Positions 15,398 to 22,461 of a stretch of DNA of 34,023 nucleotides are shown one piece after another. Numbering within the stretch: position 1 is the first letter of the stretch; the number at the start of each line of letters is the position of its first letter. Made by a program: the position numbers and the translations under genes. The notes under the pieces were generated by a model. That model searched no databases. It was not told the origin of the DNA and worked only from the letters and a program-made list of their open reading frames with translations. This stretch comes from Thermobacillus sp. ZCTH02-B1 (GTDB lineage: Bacteria > Bacillota > Bacilli > Paenibacillales > Paenibacillaceae), in contig NZ_LZRU01000004.1 in the NCBI RefSeq assembly GCF_002159085.1, positions 1 through 34,023 of the forward strand, given 5' to 3'.

Positions 15398-15679
15398 TTG
15401 TCAAGAGAGCGCAGAATGAAGCGGATCACGGTTCATATGCCCGGATCGCTCTTGAACGATATGGATGCCGTTGCCAGGCGGGAACGGCGAAGCCGCGGCG
15501 AAATCATCCGCCGGGCCGTCACGGAATGGCTGCGCGAGCGGAACGTTCGACATCGTTCGGAATCGCTGAAACGCGGCTATCTGGAGATGGCGGGCATCAA
15601 CCTGATGATCGCCTCCGAAGCGTTTCATGCGGAAGTCGACGCGGACCATACGCTCGACCGCCTCGTGTCGGGCAAATGA
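15398..15679 (+). CDS. Solitary second EndoAI-like antitoxin (paralogue of ndoAI)
   Basis: This gene encodes exactly 93 residues, like ndoAI 600 bp upstream, and aligns with it without gaps (47 identities counted by hand). Even the leader is duplicated: GGAGGTGCG, a TTG start, then an in-frame ATG-AAR-CGG-ATC after five codons. The N-terminal DNA-binding half has diverged (MKRITVHMPGSLLNDMDAVA), while the toxin-binding C-terminal half is well kept (RGYLEMAGINL ... HTLDRLVSGK). No toxin gene follows. It may still bind NdoA, acting as an extra antitoxin, or regulate its neighbour, the Tad operon. Confidence 0.88.
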   Translation: MSRERRMKRITVHMPGSLLNDMDAVARRERRSRGEIIRRAVTEWLRERNVRHRSESLKRGYLEMAGINLMIASEAFHAEVDADHTLDRLVSGK

Positions 15680-15730
15680 TCGTTCATGGGGCTCGCGGGC
15701 TCTTTTGAATGTGCAAAATGTCGTGATATG

Positions 15731-15759
15731 TAGACAGATAAGTAATAATTTGCTAATAT
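15731..15759 (+). promoter_or_regulatory. Candidate promoter of the Tad/Flp operon
   Basis: TAGACA (15731-15736) and TAATAT (15754-15759) are separated by 17 nt in a locally AT-rich segment. The transcript would start near 15766 and first meet the terminator hairpin at 15801-15846. Confidence 0.55.
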
Positions 15760-15800
15760 AGGAATCACCGACAATTCCATATTTGGTCTGCGACATGCGA

Positions 15801-15846
15801 AGAACGCATGCGAGAGGGTCGTTTCCCTTTTGCTGCGTTCTTTTTT
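15801..15846 (+). terminator. Terminator or attenuator ahead of the Tad/Flp operon
   Basis: AGAACGCA pairs with TGCGTTCT around a 30-nt loop, followed by TTTTT. It ends 24 bp before the first operon gene and lies downstream of the candidate promoter at 15731-15759. It may therefore be an attenuator, or simply the terminator of the antitoxin gene if the operon promoter lies elsewhere. Confidence 0.7.
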
Positions 15847-15869
15847 GTTGCAGGCGGAAAGGAGACCCG

Positions 15870-16607
15870 ATGAACAGACGACGGAATCTCGCGATCAGCG
15901 CGGCCGCCGCGGCCCTCTCCGGCGTGCTGATCTATTGCATCCACGAGCTGCAGCTCAGGCAGATCGAGCTGCAGGAGACGGTGCGGGTCGTCGCGTCGGT
16001 GCGGTTCATTCCCGCGGGCGAGCGGCTGACGGGTGACATGCTCGCGATGAAGGCCATTCCGAAGGCGTCCTTCATGCCGGGCATGGTGACCGACATGGAC
16101 GCGGTCATCGGCATGGAGACGGTGGTTCCGCTCGGCCGGGACGAGCCCGTGCTGAACTGGAAGCTCGACCGCTTCCGGCTGTTGCCGAGGCGGGGCGAGT
16201 CGACGTTCCAGATTCCGAAGGAGTACATTCTGTCCGTGGCGAACGGGCTGCGCGCGGGGGACAAGGCGATGATCTACGTGTCGGGGGAGTCGGTCGAATC
16301 CGGCCGCCTGTTCCCGGAGCCGGTGACGGTGGCCGCCGTGAAGACGTCCGCGAACCAGGAGATCGACGACCTGCAGCACACCGGCCTCGTGTCCCGGGCG
16401 AGCGGCGACTACGAGCAGTTGTATCTGGCGCGGCGGGACGCGAACGGCGCGATCGACGCCGTCAACCTGAACCTGACCGAGGAGCAGTGGCTCCGCATCG
16501 ACAATCTGTGCCGGAACGGCAACGCGAAGCTGGTCATCGCCTACGTGCCGGATGCTTACGAGCGCGCGGCCCTGGGCGCCGGCGAAGGGGAGGTGAAGGC
16601 GTCGTGA
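15870..16607 (+). CDS. SAF-domain pilus assembly protein, CpaB/RcpC-like
   Basis: The 245-residue protein has one N-terminal membrane segment (about residues 8-24) and an extracytoplasmic SAF domain (about 38-105; VRFIPAGERLTGDMLAMKAI resembles the conserved SAF start). CpaB/RcpC proteins take part in Flp pilus biogenesis at the cell surface. ATG at 15870 follows AAAGGAG. It is the first gene of a tightly packed operon: the next gene begins inside its stop codon region (4-bp overlap). The C-terminal half has no motif I can name. Confidence 0.82.
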   Translation: MNRRRNLAISAAAAALSGVLIYCIHELQLRQIELQETVRVVASVRFIPAGERLTGDMLAMKAIPKASFMPGMVTDMDAVIGMETVVPLGRDEPVLNWKLDRFRLLPRRGESTFQIPKEYILSVANGLRAGDKAMIYVSGESVESGRLFPEPVTVAAVKTSANQEIDDLQHTGLVSRASGDYEQLYLARRDANGAIDAVNLNLTEEQWLRIDNLCRNGNAKLVIAYVPDAYERAALGAGEGEVKAS

Positions 16608-17440
16608 ACCGGGGTGCGCTCGTCACCTTCACCGGCACGACGCCGAACATCGGCACGACGGTCAGCGCCTTCGCCGCCGCCTGCCGGATCGCGGAGTACA
16701 GCGGGCAGCCGGTCGGCTATCTCTGCCTCAATCTGAAGAGCGCCAAGCTGCACCGCTACGTCCGCGTCGAGCGGCCGGAGCTGTCGCTCGACCGGATGCG
16801 CCCCGAGCTGAAGGCGGGGACGCTGTCGCCCGAGCGCCTCAAAGCGGCGGCGTTCCGGCCGGCCGGCATGACGAACCTGTTTATCTGTTTCGGCAATCTG
16901 CTCAGGGACCAGGCCGAGTTCTACGAGCCGGAGGAAATCGGGCATTTGCTCGACGCCGCCCGGGAGGCGTTCCGCCTCACGATCGCCGACGTGAGCGCCT
17001 ATTGGGACAACGCCGCGACCATCGCCGCGATGCTGGCCGCGGACAGCCGGGTCGTCATCACGACGACGGCGCTGTCGCATTTCCAGGAGGACGGACAGCG
17101 CTGGTTCGGGCTCGCGCGGACGCTGTTCGGCATCGATCCGGGCGATTGCGACGTGGTCATCATCTCGACGCCATGGAGAAACGGAGGGTTCAGTGTGAAA
17201 GACGTGCACAGGGAAACGGGGCTTCGACCGCTCGGCAAAATGCAGATTACGGAATCGCTCCTTGCGGCGCTTGACAACGGCGCGCTGCTGGACTGGCTGC
17301 GCGCCGACGACACGGGCCGGAAGGCGATGGACGAGCCGGCCCGGCAGCTCATGAACCGCCACGGCTTGCGGTTCGGGCGCGGCATCACGCAGCAGCCCTG
17401 GTACCGCCGGCTGCTCGCCCACAGGAACGGTGTCAGTTGA
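16604..17440 (+). CDS. TadZ/CpaE-like MinD-superfamily protein with degenerate Walker A
   Basis: The 278-residue cytosolic protein has the position and fold signature of TadZ/CpaE, the ParA/MinD-like protein that positions Tad machines. The N-terminus reads VTFTGTTPNIGTTVSAFAAA, where KGGxGKTT would be expected: the glycine before the Thr pair remains but both lysines are gone. RLTIADVSAYWD and RVVITTTALSHFQED correspond to later strands of the fold. ATP hydrolysis is therefore unlikely. GTG at 16604 overlaps the previous stop. The 3' end overlaps the next gene by 4 bp. Confidence 0.75.
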   Translation: MNRGALVTFTGTTPNIGTTVSAFAAACRIAEYSGQPVGYLCLNLKSAKLHRYVRVERPELSLDRMRPELKAGTLSPERLKAAAFRPAGMTNLFICFGNLLRDQAEFYEPEEIGHLLDAAREAFRLTIADVSAYWDNAATIAAMLAADSRVVITTTALSHFQEDGQRWFGLARTLFGIDPGDCDVVIISTPWRNGGFSVKDVHRETGLRPLGKMQITESLLAALDNGALLDWLRADDTGRKAMDEPARQLMNRHGLRFGRGITQQPWYRRLLAHRNGVS

Positions 17441-18948
17441 TGGGCGGCGCGGAACAGTCGAAACGGAACGGCGGTGAGCAGACGGCATGGAACGGCGGAG
17501 GATGTTTGACGGGAGACGATCCGGAGCGGAACGGCGGAGAGCGGGCGATACGGCAAGGGGCGGATGCGGTGAACCGGAACGGCGCGGAAGTTGTGAACAG
17601 CGCGGGAGCGGTGAAACGGAGGGTTGCGGAGCGCGTGCGGTTTTCGCCCACCGAATACGCGGCGAAGCTGAGGCTTGTCATGCCGGAAGGAGCGGGAACG
17701 GAAGACGGACCGCGCGACGCCGGCGGAGAGGAGGCTTTCCGCCGGCTGGTTGAAGACATGCGGGCCTACCTGGCGGCGCCGCAGGGGATGACGGAGGAAC
17801 AGCGGCAATCGTACGGCGAGCGGCTCAACCGGGCGGTGCTCGGCTTCCCGCAGGAACGGGCGGAGATGCTCGCGGTCATCCGGGAGCGCCTCCTGCGCAG
17901 ACGGATCCATCGGATCCCGGGCTACCACCATCCGTACGGGAGCCTCGCCGAAGCGATCTTCGCCGAGGTGATCGGCCTGAACGTGCTGGAATTGATTCTG
18001 GCGAAGAGGGAAGGCCTCGAGGAGATCCAGGTGGTCGGCACGCGCATCTACGAGGTGCGGAACGGCCGGGCCGTGCCTTCGGTGCACCGGTTCCGGTCGG
18101 TCAAGGAGGTCGAGCGGATCCAGCAGAACCTGGTGCTGTTCAACAACGACCGGATCAGCCCGCGCAAACGCTGGGCGGAGGTCTCTTTGAGCGACGGATC
18201 GCGCGTGACGATGACCGGATTCGGCTACACCGCCGAGCCGACGCTCACGATCCGGTTCTACACGGTTCGCCATTTCCGGCTGGAGGAGCTGTGCCGGCCG
18301 GAGTACGGCACGATGAACGAGGCCGTGATGCGGCTGCTCAGGAACGTGCTGGAGCGACGCTACAATCTCGTCATCATCGGGCCGACGAACTCGGGCAAGA
18401 CGCATCTGATCAAGTCGCTGATCGCCGAACTTCCCGACGAGGAACGCATCGTGACGATCGAAGGACGGTTCGAGCTGATGCTGCGGAAGACGTTCCCGGA
18501 GAAGAACGTGATCGAATACGAGGCCGACGAGGAGGATCCGCTGCACGACTCCGCCCAGGCGTTCAAGCTCGCCCTTCGCCAGTCGCCCCAGCGCATCATT
18601 CATGCCGAGATTCGCGACGAGGACGCGAACATGTACGTCCGGGCCTGCACGCGCGGTCACCGGGGCAGCATGACGACGGTTCACGCCAATACGCTCGAGG
18701 ACGTGCCGGAGACGATTGCGGACATGTGCATGCTCGACGGACGTGCGGTCGACGACCATCGGCTCATCCGCCGCATCACGCGGCAGGTGACGGAGGTCGG
18801 CATTGAGATGCGAATCGTCGGCGGCAAGCGGCGGATCGTGCGGATTGGCCGGTACGAATGGCGGCCGGACGGCCCGCATGTGCGGGATTGGGCGGTCTAC
18901 GATCCGGAGCGGGACGATTGGATCATCGCCCCGGATGCGCCGTGCTGA
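17437..18948 (+). CDS. CpaF/TadA-family secretion ATPase
   Basis: This is the hexameric ATPase that powers pilus or substrate export in Tad/type II-like systems. Walker A is IIGPTNSGKTHLIKSL, and the Asp-box/Walker B region is IIHAEIRDEDANMYVRACTR followed by GHRGSMTTVHANT. The C-terminal domain is complete. The first 65 residues are unusual: Gly/Asn-rich with the unit (R/W)NGGE repeated three to four times, encoded by four GGAACGGCGS repeats (17465-17585), and probably unstructured. The start is TTG 17437 or ATG 17440. It overlaps the genes on both sides by a few bases. Confidence 0.92.
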   Translation: MMGGAEQSKRNGGEQTAWNGGGCLTGDDPERNGGERAIRQGADAVNRNGAEVVNSAGAVKRRVAERVRFSPTEYAAKLRLVMPEGAGTEDGPRDAGGEEAFRRLVEDMRAYLAAPQGMTEEQRQSYGERLNRAVLGFPQERAEMLAVIRERLLRRRIHRIPGYHHPYGSLAEAIFAEVIGLNVLELILAKREGLEEIQVVGTRIYEVRNGRAVPSVHRFRSVKEVERIQQNLVLFNNDRISPRKRWAEVSLSDGSRVTMTGFGYTAEPTLTIRFYTVRHFRLEELCRPEYGTMNEAVMRLLRNVLERRYNLVIIGPTNSGKTHLIKSLIAELPDEERIVTIEGRFELMLRKTFPEKNVIEYEADEEDPLHDSAQAFKLALRQSPQRIIHAEIRDEDANMYVRACTRGHRGSMTTVHANTLEDVPETIADMCMLDGRAVDDHRLIRRITRQVTEVGIEMRIVGGKRRIVRIGRYEWRPDGPHVRDWAVYDPERDDWIIAPDAPC

Positions 18949-19886
18949 GTCCGGACCGGATGCTTGCCCTCGCGACGGCGGCGCTGTTCCTGCTTGCCTT
19001 CACGATGTTCCGAAGCCTGCTGGCGGTGGCGGCCGCCCGCTCCGACGCCGTGTCCCGGCTCAAGCATCGCCGGCGGAACGGCCTGATCGTCCGGGCGGAG
19101 CGGAAACTCCGGGCGATCGCGTCCGGGCCGACGGAGCGGCTCTCCCTCCTGCTGGAGAGCGCCCGTGCGGGCATCGGTCCGGCGGCGTTTCTCGGACTGT
19201 CCGTGCTGCTGGCCCTGACGGGCGGTGCGGCGGGAGCGCTCGCCGTCCAGACCGTGAAGGGGGCGGTTGTCGCCGCCGCGCTGTTCGGCGGGCTGCCGTA
19301 CGTCGTCGTCCGGATGACGCTGATGAACCGGCAGATGAGAAGCCGGATCGATTTTCTGCCGGCCGTGGAGCTGTTCTATCAGAGCTACCTGTCGACCGGC
19401 GGCCGCCAGGTGAAGATCGCGCTCGGCCGCATGGTTGAGGAGCGGCGGCTCACCGGGCCGCTGCTGCCGGTGTTCGAGCAGCTCTATATCAACCTGTCCG
19501 TCAGGGGAGACGACGAGGCGAGCCTGCGCATCTTCTCGGCGGCCGTCGGCCATGTCTGGGCGGACTACTTCGCGAATCTGCTGCGGGTTGCGCTTTCGGA
19601 CGGTGTGCCGATCGCGGAAAACCTGAAGGAACTGATCGGCGACATGCGGCGGGCGGCGCGGGCGGACCAGCAGGAGCGGAACCGGCTGCTCGAGATCCGG
19701 ATCGCCAACTTCTCGCCCATCCTGTTCCTTGCGCTGTTCATCGGCATCAATCTCCGCTACAACCCGGAAGGAGCCTGGCGGTACTACGTGCTCGATCCGC
19801 ACGGTCGAGACATGCTGCTGAATGCGGCGGCGCTCATCTTCGCCTCGTTCCTGATGGGTATCTGGCTGTCGCGCCGAAGGCTGTGA
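18942..19886 (+). CDS. TadB-like membrane platform protein (type II secretion F family)
   Basis: The 314-residue protein has an N-terminal membrane segment (about 7-25), a central hydrophobic pair (about 75-125) and two C-terminal segments (FSPILFLALFIGINL and MLLNAAALIFASFLMGIWL). This is the arrangement of GspF/TadB platform proteins that couple the ATPase to pilus assembly in the inner membrane. GTG at 18942 overlaps the cpaF stop by 7 bp; no good ribosome binding site is visible, so coupling or a start at ATG 18960 is likely. Divergence from textbook TadB is high and the call rests partly on position. Confidence 0.75.
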   Translation: MLSPDRMLALATAALFLLAFTMFRSLLAVAAARSDAVSRLKHRRRNGLIVRAERKLRAIASGPTERLSLLLESARAGIGPAAFLGLSVLLALTGGAAGALAVQTVKGAVVAAALFGGLPYVVVRMTLMNRQMRSRIDFLPAVELFYQSYLSTGGRQVKIALGRMVEERRLTGPLLPVFEQLYINLSVRGDDEASLRIFSAAVGHVWADYFANLLRVALSDGVPIAENLKELIGDMRRAARADQQERNRLLEIRIANFSPILFLALFIGINLRYNPEGAWRYYVLDPHGRDMLLNAAALIFASFLMGIWLSRRRL

Positions 19887-19900
19887 AGGAGGGATGACGC

Positions 19901-20803
19901 GTGTTGAATGATCCGTCGATCGTACGGGCTTTGTCCGCCCTGCTGCTCACGGCGCTGTTTCCGCTCTGCGCGCTGTCCGTCTCGGCGCTGCTCCGGGCGC
20001 TCACGTGGCGCCGTCCGCGCTGGGTGCATCTGCCGCTCGAGGAAGACGGGCCGCCGCGGGCGCCGGACTGGCTGCTCCGGATAATGGGTCTGAGCCGCGG
20101 CGGGCAGGCGTTTCTGACGCGCGAATCGCTGCTTGCGGGATGCGGCTTCACCCATGATCCGGCCTGGTACATGATCGCCCGGCGGATGGCGATGCTGCTC
20201 GGCTTCGCCGCGATCGTCTGCGGGGCGGCCTTTCCCGAATACCTGCCGGTTCTGCGCCATCGCGTCTTCTGGCTGCAGGCGGCGGGAGCGGCGCTCGCGG
20301 CCTGCGCGCTGTACGACCGGCCGCTGCTCGAAGCGCTGCGCAAGATGCGTTCCGAGCTCATCATGCGGGAAATTCTCGCCGTCAGCAAACAATTGCTCTA
20401 CTTCGCGGGCGCCCCGCTGCATCTGCATGTGAAACTGACGCGCTGCCTGCCCTACACATCGGTCATCCGGGCCGACATGCGGCGGATGCTGGCCGAGTGG
20501 TACCACGACGCGGGGGAGGCGATCGCGCGGTTCAAGCGGCGCGTCGGCACTCCCGAAGCCGACAGCTTCGCGGAGACGCTCGAAGCGCTGCGCCTGCGCG
20601 AAGACGAAGCGTTCTATGCGCTGCTCCGCGAGCGGATCGCCGATTACAAGGCGAGGATCGAGCTCGGCCGCGAGAGCCGGAGGGAGGCGGCGTCCTATGT
20701 GCTGTTCGTGCTGGCCGGCGTGCCGATCCTGTATCTGTTCCAGATCTTCCTCTATCCGTGGGTACAGGAAGGCCATCGCCTGTTCCAATCGCTCCAATCC
20801 TGA
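19901..20803 (+). CDS. TadC-like membrane protein
   Basis: The 300-residue protein follows the TadB-like gene after 14 bp with a strong AAGGAGG site before GTG 19901. It has N-terminal hydrophobic segments (about 8-30 and 90-130) and a C-terminal one (ASYVLFVLAGVPILYLFQIF). The long helical middle contains MREILAVSKQLLYFAGAPLH. TadC proteins usually pair with TadB as a second platform component. Sequence similarity to known TadC is weak by eye; the assignment is from size, topology and gene order. Confidence 0.6.
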   Translation: MLNDPSIVRALSALLLTALFPLCALSVSALLRALTWRRPRWVHLPLEEDGPPRAPDWLLRIMGLSRGGQAFLTRESLLAGCGFTHDPAWYMIARRMAMLLGFAAIVCGAAFPEYLPVLRHRVFWLQAAGAALAACALYDRPLLEALRKMRSELIMREILAVSKQLLYFAGAPLHLHVKLTRCLPYTSVIRADMRRMLAEWYHDAGEAIARFKRRVGTPEADSFAETLEALRLREDEAFYALLRERIADYKARIELGRESRREAASYVLFVLAGVPILYLFQIFLYPWVQEGHRLFQSLQS

Positions 20804-20832
20804 AATCGATCATGCCGAAAGGAGTGGCTTTC

Positions 20833-20982
20833 ATGCGCAACATTCTCATGACGGTCATGATGCTCATCGTGGTGGTGGTGTTGTTCAACAACATCATCGC
20901 GGAACCGAACAACGGCACGAGAAAGCATATCGAGACCATTGGCGGCAACGCGAACGAACGGATCAGAACGTTGAGCCCGTGA
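20833..20982 (+). CDS. 49-residue membrane peptide in the Tad operon (possible pilin-like subunit)
   Basis: AAAGGAG stands 10 nt before ATG 20833. The peptide starts with only three residues (MRN), then a membrane helix ILMTVMMLIVVVVLFNNII, then a hydrophilic tail of about 27 residues. Flp pilins are also very small and occur at this place in Tad operons, but they have a basic leader and a G/A-xxxx-E cleavage site, which is not seen here. The product could be an uncleaved structural subunit or an accessory peptide. The function is unknown. Confidence 0.65.
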   Translation: MRNILMTVMMLIVVVVLFNNIIAEPNNGTRKHIETIGGNANERIRTLSP

Positions 20983-20998
20983 ACGGAGATGCGGGCGG

Positions 20999-21424
20999 AT
21001 GCGCTCGATTCTCACATTCGTGCTGTTCGCCGCGATGCTCTGTTGGCTGATGTTCGCGCCGATCTACAAGCATGTGTTCATCGTCCGGCAGGCGGTTCTC
21101 CAGCAGGAGGTCGACTATCTGCTGGAGATCGGCGCGAGCGGCGCCTACGGTTATATCGACGCCGCGATGATCGCCGCTTCGCGGAACCGGCTCGCATCCT
21201 GGGGACTTGATCCCGCGAAGCTGATCTACGAGGTGACCACGACGTCGGGCGCGGACGCGACGAATCCGCTGGCTCCGGTCAGGAGGGGAACCGGCATCGT
21301 GCTGACGATCCGGTATCCTTACGAGCGGATCTTCGAGATTGACCGGCTGATCGGCATCACGCCGCCGGACGAGCACACGCTGATCACCGCCACGGGCATG
21401 AAGATGAGCGAATATGTGCCCTGA
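20999..21424 (+). CDS. TadE-like minor pseudopilin
   Basis: The 141-residue protein has one N-terminal membrane helix (about 4-22, LTFVLFAAMLCWLMFAPI) and an extracytoplasmic domain. It ends LITATGMKMSEYVP, like the end of small TadE-like proteins whose C-terminal strand contains a SE-Y motif. GGAGATG precedes ATG 20999. It follows the 49-residue peptide gene after 16 bp and so belongs to the operon. Assignment to TadE is by topology and context. Confidence 0.6.
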   Translation: MRSILTFVLFAAMLCWLMFAPIYKHVFIVRQAVLQQEVDYLLEIGASGAYGYIDAAMIAASRNRLASWGLDPAKLIYEVTTTSGADATNPLAPVRRGTGIVLTIRYPYERIFEIDRLIGITPPDEHTLITATGMKMSEYVP

Positions 21425-21601
21425 CGGCATGCATGCCGGGACCGTGCGGCTTGCCGGACGGTTCGCATGCCGGCGGGCCGATTGCATGCGGACGGTACGT
21501 GCCGACGGCGGCCGGCGCCGTCCGATCAGACGCGGAACAGGGGGGATGCGGAGACGGGCGCTTCCATCCAATGACCGAAAGGGGGGAATGAAGAAGGACG
21601 C

Positions 21602-22090
21602 ATGCACAAACTGCTGCTGCTGACGCTGATGGCGGCGGTATGGGCGATGCTGGTGGCGCTGCAGGTCGACGAAGAGATGTCGATCCGAACCCTGTTCGAG
21701 GCGAAGCGGGCAGTGAACCGGGCCGCCCATGCGGCGGCACAGCAGGTGGACGAGGACGCATTGGCCGCCGGCGTCGTGCACATCGACGAGGCGGCGGCGG
21801 CATCGGCCGCGCTGCGGTACCTGCAGACGAACCTGCGGCTGGATTCGTCGCTTGCGCCGCTGCCGGGCTCGATGCTGCGCGATCCGGTGGAAATCGCGGA
21901 GCTGCGCGTCGTAAACGGAAACGAACATTTCCCGTACACCTACCGGAACGAAGTCTATGACTATGAAGTAACGCTGCGGCGCCCGGGCGTCATTCTCATC
22001 GTGCGGGTCCGGTATCCGCGCGGCTTCAGCGTGATGGATCCGATCGAGTGGTATGTGAAGGGCTCGGCGGAACTGGTGCTGCCCGTCTGA
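21602..22090 (+). CDS. Second TadE-like pseudopilin
   Basis: The 162-residue protein has an N-terminal hydrophobic helix (KLLLLTLMAAVWAMLVAL) and an Ala/Glu/Asp-rich extracytoplasmic region (AKRAVNRAAHAAAQQVDEDA) resembling the helix of pseudopilins, then a beta-rich C-terminal part. AGAAGGA precedes ATG 21602. A 177-bp gap rich in GCATGC separates it from the previous gene. It is the last recognisable gene of the cluster; no prepilin peptidase follows. Confidence 0.6.
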   Translation: MHKLLLLTLMAAVWAMLVALQVDEEMSIRTLFEAKRAVNRAAHAAAQQVDEDALAAGVVHIDEAAAASAALRYLQTNLRLDSSLAPLPGSMLRDPVEIAELRVVNGNEHFPYTYRNEVYDYEVTLRRPGVILIVRVRYPRGFSVMDPIEWYVKGSAELVLPV

Positions 22091-22109
22091 GCGATGCTGC
22101 CGCTCACTT

Positions 22110-22287
22110 CCCCTTGCTCGGCCGGGCGCCGCACTTCTCTTTCCGGCCATAATCCCCCTCGCTCCTCTTGGCGTCGCGGCGTCTCTTTTTGGCCTTGTCC
22201 CCTCCGCTCGTCCGGACGCCGCGGCGCTTCCATTCGACAGATCCCCTTCGATCATCCGGGGCTTCGGTTGTTTTCGAACCTATCTCC
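22110..22287. repeat. Four imperfect tandem repeats of 44-45 bp (15 codons)
   Basis: Each unit begins CCCC (22110, about 22154, 22199, 22243) and continues with a (T/C)CGCTC-like block, a GC-rich core (GGCGCCGC, GGCGTCGCGGCG, GACGCCGCGGCG) and a pyrimidine-rich tail. Translated on the plus strand (frame of 22094) the units read PCSAGRRTSLSGHNP, PRSSWRRGVSFWPCP and LRSSGRRGASIRQIP, then a degraded fourth. The frame has no ribosome binding site, so coding is doubtful. The rest of the 22091-22461 spacer shows nothing else certain; TTGACA occurs twice near 22384 and 22402, but no good -10 box was found. Confidence 0.7.
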
Positions 22288-22461
22288 GGCGGCTCTCGTT
22301 CACGATCTCATCCGGTTTGCTCATCCGGATGACATTCGGGAAAGCCGACACGCCTCCGGGGCGCACCGCGAACAGGTTGTTTGACATGCGGGAACATTTT
22401 GACAATCGGAATGCTTCGGGTGAAGATTAATCTCGGAGAAACGTACGGAGGAGGCCGTATC

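Noticed and set aside
21425..21510. Several GCATGC words as a regulatory repeat
   Set aside because: Short palindromes are common in this GC-rich sequence, spacing is irregular and no partner motif is seen.
21414..21623. Frame between the two TadE-like genes
   Set aside because: No ribosome binding site at a suitable start; Arg-rich translation typical of non-coding GC-rich DNA.
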